The notes: generated by a model from the letters alone, not told the origin. Positions 8,580 to 18,194 are shown, numbered from the stretch's first letter. The stretch is DNA of 64,000 nucleotides from Lactiplantibacillus daoliensis (GCF_005405005.1 NZ_BJDH01000004.1:211014-275013), one strand, 5' to 3'. Numbers and translations: made by a program.

Positions 8580-9501
8580 TTTGATCAAACTCCCCTGCTT
8601 CAACACGGTCTAAATCGTGGCGAACTTCACCAGCGATTTCCGCGTATTCTTTTTGTTCTTCGTCTGATAAAACCATGTCAGCCAAACGTTTGATACCGTT
8701 GGCACTGATCAAAACTGGTGAAGACAAGCCCACCAATTGATCATCGGTCGTGTCCTGCACATTTGTAACCGTGCCGATAAACGGTGCTTGATCATAAAAC
8801 GCGCGTAAGACTTGTACCAATGCTAACACACTCAACGTTTGATTGGTAACAATCGCTGGCTCATCAATTCGTTCTTGATCGGCACCCATTTCATCGGCGC
8901 CAAAACTAATATCTTGATTCGCCAAGTAAGTCAAAACGGGAGCTGGGCCAATATAAGAACGACTCCAAGAAATCAAATGCTCACGGGCGGTCCCAACCAC
9001 AAAGGCATGCACATCGTTGGCGCCAACACTTAATTGGTCTTGCAAAAGTCGTTCTAGCAACCGACTCTGTGGCAAAGTACCGAGTCCAAGCACCCGTTGA
9101 TGATCAACACCACTAAAACGCGCCGCTAAGACACTCAAGACTGAGTCATTGCTACCAGTTAGAACTAACTTGCCATTAAACCCGGCTGCCATGGCGGCAT
9201 TGATAAATTGACGGAAAAGCGGCAATGTTGCCTTTAAGTCAGCCTCAACATCTCTGTCAGCGGCCAATGGGACTAAATTGCCAATAATAAGCGTATCGGC
9301 TTGTGAATAATCAGGTTTTGCAGGCGTCTGTAAGGTAAAACGGCGACAAGCAGAACTAGCGGTAATCAATGATTGGTAACGCGGTGCTTCGTCGGCCTCA
9401 GCCGCAACGATCAAGTTCAATGGCAAATCTTTCGCCATCGCAATCAAAATGAGTTGTTGTACAAATTCAAATAAACCACGAATAATAACAGTATTGTTCA
9501 T
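8560..9501 (-). CDS. Lactate/malate dehydrogenase-fold protein, catalytically degenerate
   Basis: A 313-aa protein with the overall architecture of L-lactate/L-2-hydroxyacid dehydrogenases. The segment ARFSGVDHQRVLGLGT (about 127-142) matches the family's LSG-x-x-x-x-RVIG-G motif, and ISWSRSYIGPAPV (about 177-189) matches the stretch after the catalytic His. The residues that matter are missing: no GxGxxG nucleotide loop in VIIRGLFEFVQQ, the substrate Asp in LDSARFR is Gln (LPQSRLL, Q145), and the catalytic GEHGD is replaced by GTAREH (170-175). It is therefore probably a pseudoenzyme or has another role. The C-terminus is acidic. The ATG at 9501 was chosen because GGGGAG lies seven bases upstream. 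Confidence 0.72.
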   Translation of the reverse strand: MNNTVIIRGLFEFVQQLILIAMAKDLPLNLIVAAEADEAPRYQSLITASSACRRFTLQTPAKPDYSQADTLIIGNLVPLAADRDVEADLKATLPLFRQFINAAMAAGFNGKLVLTGSNDSVLSVLAARFSGVDHQRVLGLGTLPQSRLLERLLQDQLSVGANDVHAFVVGTAREHLISWSRSYIGPAPVLTYLANQDISFGADEMGADQERIDEPAIVTNQTLSVLALVQVLRAFYDQAPFIGTVTNVQDTTDDQLVGLSSPVLISANGIKRLADMVLSDEEQKEYAEIAGEVRHDLDRVEAGEFDQNDNEQA

Positions 9502-9527
9502 GAAATTTCTCCCCACTTTCGCTAATA

Positions 9528-9555
9528 ATTGTACCCGAGCTGTCAACTTATTCAA
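9528..9555 (-). promoter_or_regulatory. Predicted proximal promoter P1 for the LDH-like operon
   Basis: TTGAAT (9550-9555), a 16-base spacer and TACAAT (9528-9533) on the minus strand, 27 bases before the chosen ATG. Confidence 0.45.
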
Positions 9556-9579
9556 GTAAAGTTTAAGTAAATCTTGACC

Positions 9580-9607
9580 ATTATGACAACTTGAACAAGC
9601 TTGTCAG
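9580..9607 (-). promoter_or_regulatory. Predicted distal promoter P2 for the LDH-like operon
   Basis: CTGACA (9602-9607), a 16-base spacer and CATAAT (9580-9585) on the minus strand. The spacer and -35 coincide with a dyad of TGACAA...TTGTCA (9584-9606) that could be an operator. Confidence 0.45.
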
Positions 9608-9682
9608 CCAGTCACGAAAGTTATTTTTATGTACGCTCATGACAGTCCTAAATAACGCTAAATGCCCCGTGCTGTCATGAGC

Positions 9683-9717
9683 AAAACAAAAGTTTGAGAC
9701 CGTTAAGCCTCAAACTT
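9683..9717 (-). terminator. Rho-independent terminator of the pdh operon
   Basis: A 9-bp stem AAGTTTGAG/CTCAAACTT with a 10-base loop, followed on the minus strand by TTTGTTTT. It lies 28 bases past the pdhD stop. Confidence 0.85.
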
Positions 9718-9744
9718 CTGAATTTAATCTTTAATTAATCACGC

Positions 9745-11157
9745 TTAGATATGCGTTGGGTAACCCATCGCAACATCTGCAGCTTCTTGGACAACTTCGC
9801 CCAAGGTTGGATGTGGATGAATTGTCAAAGCTAAATCTTCAACGTTCATGCTGCCATTAACGGCGACACTTAATTCAGAAATCAAGTCACTCGCACCAGG
9901 ACCAGCGATTTGTGCCCCAACAATGGTGCCTTCATCCTTCGTTGAAACGAGACGGAAGAAACCTTCCATCGAGTTCAATGAAATGGCACGACCATTCCCA
10001 GCAAATGGGAATTTCGAGGTGGTGACACTCAAACCAGCTTTTTCAGCCTCTGCCTTAGTCATCCCCACCGTTGCCAATTCAGGATCTGTGAAACATACGG
10101 CTGGCACAGAAACATAATCGTTAGCGGTCTTCTTACCACTGATGGCACCAGCAGCAACTTTACCTTCTGCGAAGGCTTTGTGAGCCAATGCTGGACCAGC
10201 AACAATATCCCCAATCGCAAAGATGTCTTGTGCAGCAGTCCGGCCTTGTTGATCAACTTCAATCAACCCACGGTCTGTCAATTTGACATCCGTGTATTCA
10301 AGCCCCATATCATCGGTGTTAGGCCGACGACCAACAGTAACCATGCAGTAGTCAGCACGAACGGATTGTTCCTTGCCATCGACTTCATAAGTAACCGTGA
10401 CACCGTTATCATCTTGTTCCGAGTTCTTTGCCATTGCGTTTGTCACAACAGTGACACCCTTATCTTTGAAACTCTTCAAGACTAATTTAACCATGTCTTT
10501 TTCAAAGTTTGGCAAGATTTGTGGCGTTCCTTCAAGAATCGTCACGTGCGCACCAAGGTTAGCGTAGGCACCGGCTAATTCAGAACCAATATAGCCGCCA
10601 CCAATGACAACTAATTCTTTTGGCACTTCTGGCAAGTTCAAACCACCGGTAGAATCTACTACCCGGCCATTAAACTTGAATCCAGGAATTTCAACTGGAC
10701 GAGAACCAGTCGCGATAATTAGATGCTTAAATTTATAAGTTTGACCCGTGTGGTCGCCATTCATAACACGTAACGTATGGTTATCGTGCATGTAGGCTTC
10801 TCCTTCAACGACTTCGACCTTATGCTTCTTTAATAACATCTTAACCCCGCCAGTTAAGCGGTCAACAACTTGATGATCTTTCCAATCTTGAGTCGTCTTA
10901 AAGTCTAAGACTGGGTCTTGAATGTTTTTAATCCCAAAGATTTTACTATCTTTGACTTCTTGGAGCCGATGACCAGCACTGATCAAGGCTTTCGATGGAA
11001 TACAGCCCACGTTCAAGCAAACCCCACCAACATATTCTTTTTCAACGACAGTCACTTTTTGACCGAGTTCAGCGGCCCGAATCGCGGCAACGTAGCCACC
11101 AGGACCCGCACCAACGATCATTGTATCGCGTTCTTCAGCAAAATCTCCTACAACCAT
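9745..11157 (-). CDS. pdhD: Dihydrolipoyl dehydrogenase (E3 of pyruvate dehydrogenase)
   Basis: A 470-aa flavoprotein that reoxidises dihydrolipoamide on E2 and passes electrons to NAD. The FAD loop is [18 protein letters not shown] (about 13-30). The redox disulphide is [15 protein letters not shown] (about 44-58). The NAD-binding loop is [17 protein letters not shown] (about 183-199). The second FAD motif is [17 protein letters not shown], and the catalytic His-Glu pair is in [16 protein letters not shown] near the C-terminus. The start ATG has GAGG five bases upstream and follows the pdhC stop by seven bases. It is the last gene of the operon, before a strong terminator. Confidence 0.98.
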   Translation of the reverse strand: MVVGDFAEERDTMIVGAGPGGYVAAIRAAELGQKVTVVEKEYVGGVCLNVGCIPSKALISAGHRLQEVKDSKIFGIKNIQDPVLDFKTTQDWKDHQVVDRLTGGVKMLLKKHKVEVVEGEAYMHDNHTLRVMNGDHTGQTYKFKHLIIATGSRPVEIPGFKFNGRVVDSTGGLNLPEVPKELVVIGGGYIGSELAGAYANLGAHVTILEGTPQILPNFEKDMVKLVLKSFKDKGVTVVTNAMAKNSEQDDNGVTVTYEVDGKEQSVRADYCMVTVGRRPNTDDMGLEYTDVKLTDRGLIEVDQQGRTAAQDIFAIGDIVAGPALAHKAFAEGKVAAGAISGKKTANDYVSVPAVCFTDPELATVGMTKAEAEKAGLSVTTSKFPFAGNGRAISLNSMEGFFRLVSTKDEGTIVGAQIAGPGASDLISELSVAVNGSMNVEDLALTIHPHPTLGEVVQEAADVAMGYPTHI

Positions 11158-11164
11158 TCTGACC

Positions 11165-12475
11165 TCATCCTTCCATCAAAAGTAATTCTGGATCATGCAA
11201 CAATTGCTTCAATAAGTTCATCGCTTTTTGAGCGGTTGCACCATCGATTAAACGGTGGTCGAAACTTAAGGACAATTTTTGCATCTTACCAACGACAATT
11301 TCGCCATCATCGTTGACATATGGTTCTTTACCGATCCGACCAACACCTAAAATAGCAACTTCTGGTTGGTTAATAACCGGTGTAAACCAGCCGCCACCTA
11401 TTGAACCAATGTTACTAATCGTAATTGAGGCACCACTCATTTCGTTGGCCTTCAATTTACCGTCGTAAGCTTTTTGCGTATTGTCAGTAATTTCCTTGGC
11501 AATAGCAAATAAACCTTTACCTTCGGCATGCTTGATATTTGGTACTAACAAGCCTCGATCAGTGTCCGTTGCGACCCCAATATTGTAGTAATGCTTGTAA
11601 ACAATTTCTTTGTTAGCATCGTCAATTGACGCATTGAATTCTGGGAATTGTTGCAACACTGCAACCAAAGCCTTGACAAAGTATGGCAAGAACGTCAAAT
11701 GAATATCACGATCTGCAGCAATTGTCTTGTACTTCTTACGATGATCCATCAAAGCTGTCACTTCAACTTCATCAAATAAGGTGACATGTGGTGCGGTGTG
11801 CTTACTATTAACCATGGCTTTCGAGATGGCCTTCCGAATTGGCGTCATCTTTTCGCGGGTTTCTAACTCTGGTGTGTCAGAAACGTATGGTTTAACTGGT
11901 TCTGGTGCTGGAGCAGCTGCGGGTGCGGCCGCTTGAGCAGCAGGCGCAACTTGTGAACCGGTTGCTGCGGGTGCGCCAGTATAATTGTCAATATCTTGTT
12001 TCGTGATCTGACCATGAGCACCAGTGGCAACGACTTGTGAAATATCAATATCTTTGTCACGTGCATATTGCCGAACTGATGGCATCGCTAAGATCCGTTT
12101 GTTTGGATCAGCTGGTGCAACGGGTGCACTGGCCGCAGGAGCTGGTGCGGCTTCTGTCGCAGCGGGTGCTGGTGTAGCCGGTTTGTCAGCGGTTGCATTT
12201 TCAGCCGGTGCCGCAGCGGGTTCTGCATTATCTCCAGAACCATCATCAATTTCCACGATGACGTCACCGATTTTAGCAGTTTCGCCTTCTGGAACTAAGA
12301 TTTTTACAATTTTCCCATCAACAGGTGATGGTAATTCTTCAACAGATTTATCGTTTTGAATCTCAACTAGAGAATCGTCTTCCTTGACTTGATCGCCAGG
12401 TTTAACGAGCCAAGTGGCAATTTCGCCTTCTTCTAGGCCTTCGCCAAGCTCTGGTAATTTAAACTCGTAAGCCAT
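11165..12475 (-). CDS. pdhC: Dihydrolipoamide acetyltransferase (E2 of pyruvate dehydrogenase)
   Basis: A 436-aa E2 core subunit with one lipoyl domain (lipoylated lysine K43 in [10 protein letters not shown]), an Ala/Pro-rich swinging linker, a peripheral-subunit-binding domain ([17 protein letters not shown] ... GQITKQDI), a second Ala/Pro linker and the acetyltransferase domain ending with [12 protein letters not shown], which holds the catalytic His and Asp. E2 transfers the acetyl group from lipoyl to CoA. I chose ATG at 12475 ([13 protein letters not shown]) because AAAGGAAG is seven bases upstream; the longer reading frame to 12502 has no site. The high Ala content explains the apparent long antisense frames here. 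Confidence 0.97.
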   Translation of the reverse strand: MAYEFKLPELGEGLEEGEIATWLVKPGDQVKEDDSLVEIQNDKSVEELPSPVDGKIVKILVPEGETAKIGDVIVEIDDGSGDNAEPAAAPAENATADKPATPAPAATEAAPAPAASAPVAPADPNKRILAMPSVRQYARDKDIDISQVVATGAHGQITKQDIDNYTGAPAATGSQVAPAAQAAAPAAAPAPEPVKPYVSDTPELETREKMTPIRKAISKAMVNSKHTAPHVTLFDEVEVTALMDHRKKYKTIAADRDIHLTFLPYFVKALVAVLQQFPEFNASIDDANKEIVYKHYYNIGVATDTDRGLLVPNIKHAEGKGLFAIAKEITDNTQKAYDGKLKANEMSGASITISNIGSIGGGWFTPVINQPEVAILGVGRIGKEPYVNDDGEIVVGKMQKLSLSFDHRLIDGATAQKAMNLLKQLLHDPELLLMEG

Positions 12476-12531
12476 TGGATAACTTCCTTTCATTGCAACC
12501 AACTATTGGTTGTTTTCGATGCGCAAAATTT

Positions 12532-13509
12532 TTAATAGTTTAAAATTTCACGGGTTTTTGCTTCAATTTCATCTTCGGCAGGTAGCCAGTCGTCTTCAGC
12601 CAACCCGAATGGATAAACCGTATCTGGAGCTGAAACTCGACCAACTGGTGCACTCAAGTATAAAGCACCTTTTTCAGCAATCAGTGAGGCCACGTTAGCA
12701 GCAATCCCTGCTTGACGTTGGGCTTCTTGAATCGCGACTGCCCGGCCTGTCTTCTGAACAGACTTCAAAATGGTGTCTTCATCGAGTGGTGACAAAGTCC
12801 GCAAATCAACGACTTCAACTGAAATGCCTTCTTTTTCAAGCTTTTCAGCAACTTTCAAAGATTGATTGACTTGAGCACTATAAGCGATCAACGTAATGTC
12901 GGTCCCTTCACGGACAACGTTAGCTTTATCCAACGGTACCGTGTAAGCTTCATCTGGAATGTCAGCTTTCATTGACCGGTATAACTTCAAGTTTTCTAGG
13001 AAGAAAACTGGATCGTTATTCCGAATTGATGAAATAAGTAATCCTTTTGCATCATATGGGTTAGATGGTGTAACCACCCGCAACCCAGGGATTTGTGCTA
13101 AGTAACCTTCCAACGAATCGGCATGCATTTCTGGTGTATGAGTCCCACCACCATAAGGTGACCGAATGGTGATTGGCATATGACGTGTGCCGCCAGTCCG
13201 GAAACGTTCACGTGACATTTGACCAGCAATTGAATCCATCGTTTCAAAAATGAAACCTAAGAATTGAATTTCTGGAACGGGACGGAAACCTTCCAAAGCT
13301 AACCCAATGGACAAGCCACCAATACCAGATTCAGCTAAAGGTGTATCGAAGACCCGATCTTCACCAAATTCAGCTTGAAGACCATCAGTTGCCCGGAAAA
13401 CCCCACCGTTTTTACCAACGTCTTCACCAAAAATTAACGTCTTTTCGTCAGACCCTAATTCTAATCGAAGTGCATCGGTAATCGCTTGAATATATGTTTT
13501 CTTTGACAT
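12532..13509 (-). CDS. pdhB: Pyruvate dehydrogenase E1 component, beta subunit
   Basis: A 325-aa E1-beta subunit. With E1-alpha it forms the thiamine-diphosphate heterotetramer that decarboxylates pyruvate and acetylates the lipoyl arm. Family features are [35 protein letters not shown] (the Glu contacts ThDP), [17 protein letters not shown] and the C-terminal transketolase domain ([15 protein letters not shown]). The ATG at 13509 lies one base after the pdhA stop, with AAGGAGT inside the pdhA 3' end, so translation is probably coupled. The upstream frame to 13581 overlaps pdhA and has no ribosome binding site of its own. Confidence 0.97.
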   Translation of the reverse strand: MSKKTYIQAITDALRLELGSDEKTLIFGEDVGKNGGVFRATDGLQAEFGEDRVFDTPLAESGIGGLSIGLALEGFRPVPEIQFLGFIFETMDSIAGQMSRERFRTGGTRHMPITIRSPYGGGTHTPEMHADSLEGYLAQIPGLRVVTPSNPYDAKGLLISSIRNNDPVFFLENLKLYRSMKADIPDEAYTVPLDKANVVREGTDITLIAYSAQVNQSLKVAEKLEKEGISVEVVDLRTLSPLDEDTILKSVQKTGRAVAIQEAQRQAGIAANVASLIAEKGALYLSAPVGRVSAPDTVYPFGLAEDDWLPAEDEIEAKTREILNY

Positions 13510-13510
13510 G

Positions 13511-14623
13511 TTACTTCGACTCCTTTGCTTGGTATTCCGTAATTTGTTGTTGAATGTTTTGTGGCTTTTCTTCAAAGACATTCTCCAAGAATTCGGTCAT
13601 TTTTTGCTTAGGTGCTTCATCCGCTTGTTTAACAGCGGCTTTAATGTCTGCTTTAACTTGTTCAACATACTCATTTTCAAGATCTTCAGACCAAACACCT
13701 TGATCTGTAAGGTACTTGCGATAACGAATTAATGGATCATTGTCAAACCATGGTTGTTCTTCTTCCTTAGTCCGGTAACGTTTAGGATCATCACCAGCAT
13801 TGGTATGTGGTCCGAAACGATAAGTTAAGGTTTCAATCATCACAGGACCATTGCCAGCAGCAGCGTATTCCCGTGCAGCCTTGGTGACTTCATGGACAGC
13901 TAAGAAGTCCATCCCATCAACTTGAACACTTGGGATCCCAGCAGCAACCGCTTTTTGCGCCAAAGTCTTGGCAGCAGTTTGCTTGCGACGTGGGACAGAA
14001 ATAGCATAACCATTATTTTGGACGATGAAGACTGCTGGTGCTTGGAAGGCACCAGCAAAGTTCATTCCTTCATAGAAGTCCCCTTGCGATGTCCCACCAT
14101 CACCGGTATAACTATAGGCAACTTTATCTTCAGTGCCATTCTTCTTGATCCCGAGTGCAACCCCGGCAGCTTGAATATATTGTGCACCGATAATAATTTG
14201 TGGTGGCATTGCGTGCAAGTCTTCTGGGTATTCATTACCCAAGACATGACCACGTGACCATAAGAAAGCTTTGTAAACAGGTAAGCCATGTTGAATTAAT
14301 TGTGGAATATCACGATAAGCCGGCATTAAAACGTCGGTAGACTTCATCGCGGAATTACTCCCCATTTCACTAGCTTCTTGACCTTCTGTTGGAGCATAGA
14401 AGCCAAGGCGACCTTGACGAGTCAACGCATTCGAGCGCTGGTGCAAAGTCCGTTCCCAGATCATCAGCTTCAGAAAATCGACTAATTGATCATTTGAATA
14501 TTTAGAGACAATTGCTTGGTTGACGACGTTAGCTTGACCATCGATCACTTGTACTGGTTTGAAATCTTTTCCAAGTGCATCCCGGATCGCACCAAAATCA
14601 ACAATTGGTTTTTCGTTGTCCAT
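13511..14623 (-). CDS. pdhA: Pyruvate dehydrogenase E1 component, alpha subunit
   Basis: A 370-aa E1-alpha subunit, close to the 369-aa Geobacillus protein. The ThDP-binding motif is [21 protein letters not shown], a GDG...N-type signature near residues 164-184. The regulatory loop region [17 protein letters not shown] follows; bacterial E1 lacks the phosphorylation control seen in mitochondria. I chose the ATG at 14623 ([10 protein letters not shown]), with AAAGGGAT about nine bases upstream; the in-frame GTG at 14632 lies too close to that site. It is the first gene of pdhABCD, with a promoter and a cre-like site in its leader. Confidence 0.97.
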   Translation of the reverse strand: MDNEKPIVDFGAIRDALGKDFKPVQVIDGQANVVNQAIVSKYSNDQLVDFLKLMIWERTLHQRSNALTRQGRLGFYAPTEGQEASEMGSNSAMKSTDVLMPAYRDIPQLIQHGLPVYKAFLWSRGHVLGNEYPEDLHAMPPQIIIGAQYIQAAGVALGIKKNGTEDKVAYSYTGDGGTSQGDFYEGMNFAGAFQAPAVFIVQNNGYAISVPRRKQTAAKTLAQKAVAAGIPSVQVDGMDFLAVHEVTKAAREYAAAGNGPVMIETLTYRFGPHTNAGDDPKRYRTKEEEQPWFDNDPLIRYRKYLTDQGVWSEDLENEYVEQVKADIKAAVKQADEAPKQKMTEFLENVFEEKPQNIQQQITEYQAKESK

Positions 14624-14675
14624 AAATGACACATCCCTTTCATGAACGTACAGACTCGATGATTAGCCATCGGTC

Positions 14676-14689
14676 CGTAATCGTTTTCA
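14676..14689. promoter_or_regulatory. cre-like CcpA binding site in the pdhA leader
   Basis: CGTAATCGTTTTCA matches the catabolite-responsive element consensus TGWAANCGNTNWCA at 13 of 14 positions (first T is C). It lies just downstream of the predicted pdh transcription start (about 14696), a position typical of CcpA repression by roadblock. CcpA control is inferred. Confidence 0.6.
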
Positions 14690-14702
14690 TAATCACAAGT
14701 CT

Positions 14703-14731
14703 AATTTACCATTGGTTTTCAATTTTTGCAA
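14703..14731 (-). promoter_or_regulatory. Predicted promoter for pdhABCD
   Basis: TTGCAA (14726-14731), a 17-base spacer and an extended -10 TGG-TAAATT (-10 at 14703-14708) on the minus strand. Confidence 0.6.
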
Positions 14732-14852
14732 GCCCTTTCAAATCGCTAAATAACAGCTTTTCACTCAAAAATGATTGTGAATGTTTTCATTTGTAATGTG
14801 AGTTGACTTTCATACTTTTTCGAGAATCATTCTACATTTTCATTTTTAGTTA

Positions 14853-14861
14853 TGCTAAACT
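14853..14861 (+). promoter_or_regulatory. Predicted extended -10 promoter for def
   Basis: TGC-TAAACT on the plus strand, about 64 bases before the def start. A TTGACT at 14803-14808 lies too far upstream to be its -35 and has no good -10 of its own. The pdhA-def gap is otherwise AT-rich and without an ORF. Confidence 0.45.
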
Positions 14862-14924
14862 TATTTGGAGGATTGAACTGCTTGTCAGTTCGGATCGTAG
14901 AATTTGTTTTGGAGGTAATTTAGG

Positions 14925-15485
14925 TTGATTAAGATGAGAGATATCATCCGCGAAGGTAACGACACATTACGCGCGGAAGCCAAGCCAGTTGAATTCCCAT
15001 TGAGTGATGCTGACCAAACGTTAGCTAACGACATGATGGCTTACTTGGAAAATAGCCAAGATCCTGAATTGGCCAAAAAATATGGCCTGCGTGCTGGGGT
15101 CGGTTTAGCTGCACCACAAGTAGACGTTTCTAAACAAATGGCCGCCGTGCTAGTCCCTGCAGAAGACGATAGTAACAAACCCATTTTTAAAGATGTCATC
15201 ATTAACCCAGTCATCATCAGTCACTCGGTTCAAACCGGTGCCTTAACTGAAGGTGAAGGTTGTTTATCCGTTGATCGTGACATCTCTGGCTACGTTATTC
15301 GCCACGACCGGATTACATTACGCTACTATAATATGGCTGGCGAGCAAAAAAAGATTCGCTTGAAGAATTACCCAGCCATCGTTTGCCAACATGAAATCGA
15401 TCACTTACATGGCATCCTGTTTTATGATCATATCAACAGTCATAATCCATTTGCCGCTGAAGATGACCTCGTATTAATTTCGTAA
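14925..15485 (+). CDS. def: Peptide deformylase
   Basis: A 186-aa metalloenzyme that removes the N-formyl group from nascent proteins. All three signature motifs are present: GVGLAAPQ (58-65), EGCLSV with metal-ligand Cys113, and QHEIDHL with His156 and His160 as metal ligands and Glu157 as catalytic base. Length and insertions match Firmicutes type 2 deformylases. The start is a TTG (MIKMRDII) with GGAGG nine bases upstream; an ATG three codons later has only a poor site. It is transcribed alone, divergently from pdh, and ends at a bidirectional terminator. Confidence 0.97.
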   Translation: MIKMRDIIREGNDTLRAEAKPVEFPLSDADQTLANDMMAYLENSQDPELAKKYGLRAGVGLAAPQVDVSKQMAAVLVPAEDDSNKPIFKDVIINPVIISHSVQTGALTEGEGCLSVDRDISGYVIRHDRITLRYYNMAGEQKKIRLKNYPAIVCQHEIDHLHGILFYDHINSHNPFAAEDDLVLIS

Positions 15486-15487
15486 TT

Positions 15488-15537
15488 GCCAAATAAAAAA
15501 GCTTAGACCGCAAATGGCCTAAGCTTTTTTATTTGGC
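15488..15537. terminator. Bidirectional terminator between def and the 15.5-16.0 kb gene
   Basis: A 19-bp perfect inverted repeat (15488-15506 with 15519-15537) whose arms contain A6/T6 runs, so it gives a hairpin plus U run on both strands. It contains the last codons of the convergent minus-strand gene. Confidence 0.93.
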
Positions 15538-16023
15538 TTCATGATTCAAGCGCCGTAAATCTTCCAAATATTCTAAGGTGGCTTCATTCATTAAATAAGC
15601 GACATCTAGATGTAGTTGCCCATCACGTAACCAAGTGTCCGTCACGCGTAATGCTGGGCCAGCGTTTTGATAAGCAGCAACCCGCTCGTCGCGAGCATAA
15701 ACTTGTAGTTGATTATTCAGGAGCCGACGTACCTCTGCCAAATCCGCAGTCAACATTCCCGGCGCGTCAATCACATACTCAAACGCCATCACGCCACGGC
15801 CCCAAACATCCGCAACCGGCACCGAATGGAGTTCGCCACCAACTTGCTGCGCTTTCGACACACTACTTAATTTGGCCAAGCACACCACCATTGCTTGGTC
15901 GACTGTTCGTTGGCCACCTAGCCTAATTTTCAACGCCGTCCGTTTCAAAACTTGTCGGCGCAAGACTTCATATACACTGACGGCTAAGATTAACCCAATC
16001 AGTATGATTAGCCACTTACCCAT
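15529..16023 (-). CDS. Hypothetical membrane-anchored protein
   Basis: A 164-aa protein of unrecognised family. It starts with a hydrophobic helix (MGKWLIILIGLILAVSVYE) followed by Arg/Lys residues (LRRQVLKRTALKIR), which predicts a single N-terminal membrane anchor with the body in the cytoplasm by the positive-inside rule. The rest is a soluble mixed alpha/beta domain (AEVRRLLNNQLQVYA, LHLDVAYLMNEATLEYLEDL). GAGGG lies seven bases before the ATG. It is monocistronic, convergent with def and sharing its terminator. I see no catalytic motif and assign no function. Confidence 0.7.
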   Translation of the reverse strand: MGKWLIILIGLILAVSVYEVLRRQVLKRTALKIRLGGQRTVDQAMVVCLAKLSSVSKAQQVGGELHSVPVADVWGRGVMAFEYVIDAPGMLTADLAEVRRLLNNQLQVYARDERVAAYQNAGPALRVTDTWLRDGQLHLDVAYLMNEATLEYLEDLRRLNHEAK

Positions 16024-16158
16024 TAGACATCCCTCACATTTATTGTACTTTTTTTCACAAAACGGCTTTATGCGTCCAAATTATTCTGTTATTAGCATAG
16101 CATGTTTAATAAAAAAATTTACACCAGACCAACTCATTTTTGAAGAAAGTTAACATTG

Positions 16159-16187
16159 TATACACCTCCGTCAAATTATGCTAAAAT
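16159..16187 (+). promoter_or_regulatory. Predicted promoter for rpoY-rnjA
   Basis: TATACA (16159-16164), a 17-base spacer and TGC-TAAAAT (-10 at 16182-16187). The roughly 100-base leader starts with a small hairpin GTTGTG-TTTA-CACAAC (16199-16214). Confidence 0.6.
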
Positions 16188-16296
16188 GAAAGATAATTGT
16201 TGTGTTTACACAACCTGGTGTACGGATCAAACTTTTATTTTTGCTACTACTTAGACTTTCAGTTCTGAGTAAATATTTTTATAAGGAGTTTTGTTA

Positions 16297-16515
16297 ATGA
16301 TTTACAAAGTTTACTACCAAGAAACCAAAAAACGGAACCCACAACGCGAAAACACGCACTCACTTTATCTCGAAGCTGAGACTGAAGTTGATGCCCGCGC
16401 TCTGGTCGAAGACAACACTGAATTCAACATTGAATTTATCGAACCGTTAGAAGGTCACTTCTTGGATTACGAACAAGAAAATCCAGAGTATCAACTAACG
16501 GAGTTTAATAAATGA
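16297..16515 (+). CDS. rpoY: RNA polymerase epsilon subunit RpoY (DUF1447)
   Basis: A 72-aa acidic small protein starting [19 protein letters not shown], with [16 protein letters not shown] and a C-terminal acidic tail, matching the Firmicutes RNA polymerase epsilon subunit (YkzG, DUF1447), an auxiliary subunit that binds core polymerase. ATG at 16297 was chosen because AAGGAG lies eight bases upstream; an in-frame TTG at 16291 is less likely. Its stop overlaps the rnjA start by four bases (ATGA). The rpoY-rnjA pairing is conserved in Bacillus (ykzG-rnjA) and links RNA synthesis with turnover. Confidence 0.95.
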   Translation: MIYKVYYQETKKRNPQRENTHSLYLEAETEVDARALVEDNTEFNIEFIEPLEGHFLDYEQENPEYQLTEFNK

Positions 16516-18188
16516 AACGGTTAAACGTCAAAAATAACGAAACCGCTGTTTTTGCAGTCGGCGGTTTAGGAGAAATTGGGAAAAATACTTATGGTATCCA
16601 ATTTCAGGACGAGATTATTCTGATCGATGCTGGTATCAAGTTCCCTGAAGACGAACTTCTCGGAATTGATTATGTTATCCCAGATTATTCTTATCTAGTT
16701 GCAAATCAGCAAAAAATAAAAGCATTGGTGATTACGCACGGACACGAAGATCACATTGGTGGAATTCCTTTCCTACTCCAACAAATCAACGTGCCAATCT
16801 ATGCCGGTCCCCTAGCCTTAGCCTTGATTAAAGGTAAGCTGGAAGAACATGGTCTCTTGAAGACGACCGAATTACACGAAATCAACGAAGATTCAGTGTT
16901 GAAATTCCGTAAAACGCGCGTTTCCTTCTTCAGAACGACTCACTCAATTCCAGATACGCTAGGGATTGCCGTCCAAACACCACCTGGTACCATTGTGGAA
17001 ACCGGTGATTATAAGTTCGATCTGACACCCATTACGAATCAGCCACCGAACTTGCAACGCATGGCACACCTCGGCGAACGAGGCGTGTTGGCGTTGCTAT
17101 CTGATAGTACTAACGCTGAACGACCAATCTTTACGAAGTCAGAACGCTGGGTTGCACAATCAATCCGACACATCTTTGAAGGCGTGGAAGGCCGCATTAT
17201 TTTTGCCACCTTCGCTTCCAATATTTCTCGGATTCAAGAAGCAGCTCAAGTGGCACTGGAACACCATCGTAAAATTGCGGTCTTTGGTCGCAGTATGGAA
17301 GCGGCAATCGTTAACGGACGTGAACTGGGATACTTAAACATTCCAGATGAAGCCATCGTTGACGCTAACGACATCAAGTCATTACCCGCCAACAAAGTCA
17401 TGATTTTATGTACCGGTTCTCAAGGTGAACCGATGGCTGCCCTTTCACGGATTGCCAACGGGACTCATCGTCAGATCTCAGTTCAACCTGGTGATACCGT
17501 CATCTTCTCAAGTTCGCCGATTCCCGGGAACACGCTCAGCGTGAACCACGTCATCAACGAACTTGAAGAAGCTGGTGCACATGTCATTCATGGTAAAGTC
17601 AATAACATCCATACTTCCGGTCATGGTGGCCAAGAGGAACAAAAACTAATGCTTCGTTTGATGAAGCCTAAGTTCTTTATGCCAATTCATGGGGAATACC
17701 GGATGTTAAAGATTCATACCGAGCTAGCTGAACAATGTGGCGTGCCATTAGACCACAGCTTCATCCTGGAAAATGGTGATGTGCTTGCCCTAACTAAGGA
17801 TTCTGCCCGAGTTGCTGGCCATTTTGGTGCTGGCGACGTTTATGTTGACGGTTCTGGAATCGGTGATATTGGCAACGTTGTGTTACGGGATCGCCAAGTT
17901 CTTTCAGAAGAAGGCTTGGTTGTCGTCGTGGCAACAATTGATCTTAAGAAAAAAGAAATTCAAGCTGGTCCAGATATTCTCTCGCGCGGATTCGTTTACA
18001 TGCGTGAATCTGGCGACTTAATCAATGAGGCTCGCCGTCATGTCTTCCGTACCATTCGTCGGAAGATGAAGAGCGACAAAGCCAGTGAGGCGACCATTCG
18101 TAACGCGATTATTGATGACCTACAAAGTTTCTTGTTCGATAAGACTGAGCGGCATCCAATGATTTTACCGATGTTAATCATGAATTAA
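16512..18188 (+). CDS. rnjA: Ribonuclease J1
   Basis: A 558-aa metallo-beta-lactamase/beta-CASP nuclease with 5'-3' exoribonuclease and endonuclease activity in mRNA turnover and rRNA maturation. The zinc motif is HGHEDHIGG (76-84), with further ligands in TTHSIPD and GDYKFD. The beta-CASP domain contains [22 protein letters not shown] and [17 protein letters not shown] carries the late metal-binding His, and a C-terminal domain follows. It is translationally coupled to rpoY by a 4-base overlap and ends seven bases before a strong terminator. Its essential role explains the stand-alone two-gene operon. Confidence 0.97.
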   Translation: MKRLNVKNNETAVFAVGGLGEIGKNTYGIQFQDEIILIDAGIKFPEDELLGIDYVIPDYSYLVANQQKIKALVITHGHEDHIGGIPFLLQQINVPIYAGPLALALIKGKLEEHGLLKTTELHEINEDSVLKFRKTRVSFFRTTHSIPDTLGIAVQTPPGTIVETGDYKFDLTPITNQPPNLQRMAHLGERGVLALLSDSTNAERPIFTKSERWVAQSIRHIFEGVEGRIIFATFASNISRIQEAAQVALEHHRKIAVFGRSMEAAIVNGRELGYLNIPDEAIVDANDIKSLPANKVMILCTGSQGEPMAALSRIANGTHRQISVQPGDTVIFSSSPIPGNTLSVNHVINELEEAGAHVIHGKVNNIHTSGHGGQEEQKLMLRLMKPKFFMPIHGEYRMLKIHTELAEQCGVPLDHSFILENGDVLALTKDSARVAGHFGAGDVYVDGSGIGDIGNVVLRDRQVLSEEGLVVVVATIDLKKKEIQAGPDILSRGFVYMRESGDLINEARRHVFRTIRRKMKSDKASEATIRNAIIDDLQSFLFDKTERHPMILPMLIMN

Positions 18189-18194
18189 TCACCT

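Noticed and set aside
12024..12359. A 111-codon plus-strand frame opposite pdhC
   Set aside because: It is the antisense of the Ala/Pro-rich E2 linker; Ala-rich coding regions commonly leave the opposite strand open. No start context.
14803..14808. TTGACT as the -35 of the def promoter
   Set aside because: The sequence 16-18 bases downstream (AATCAT region) is a poor -10; the TGC-TAAACT site at 14853-14861 is preferred.
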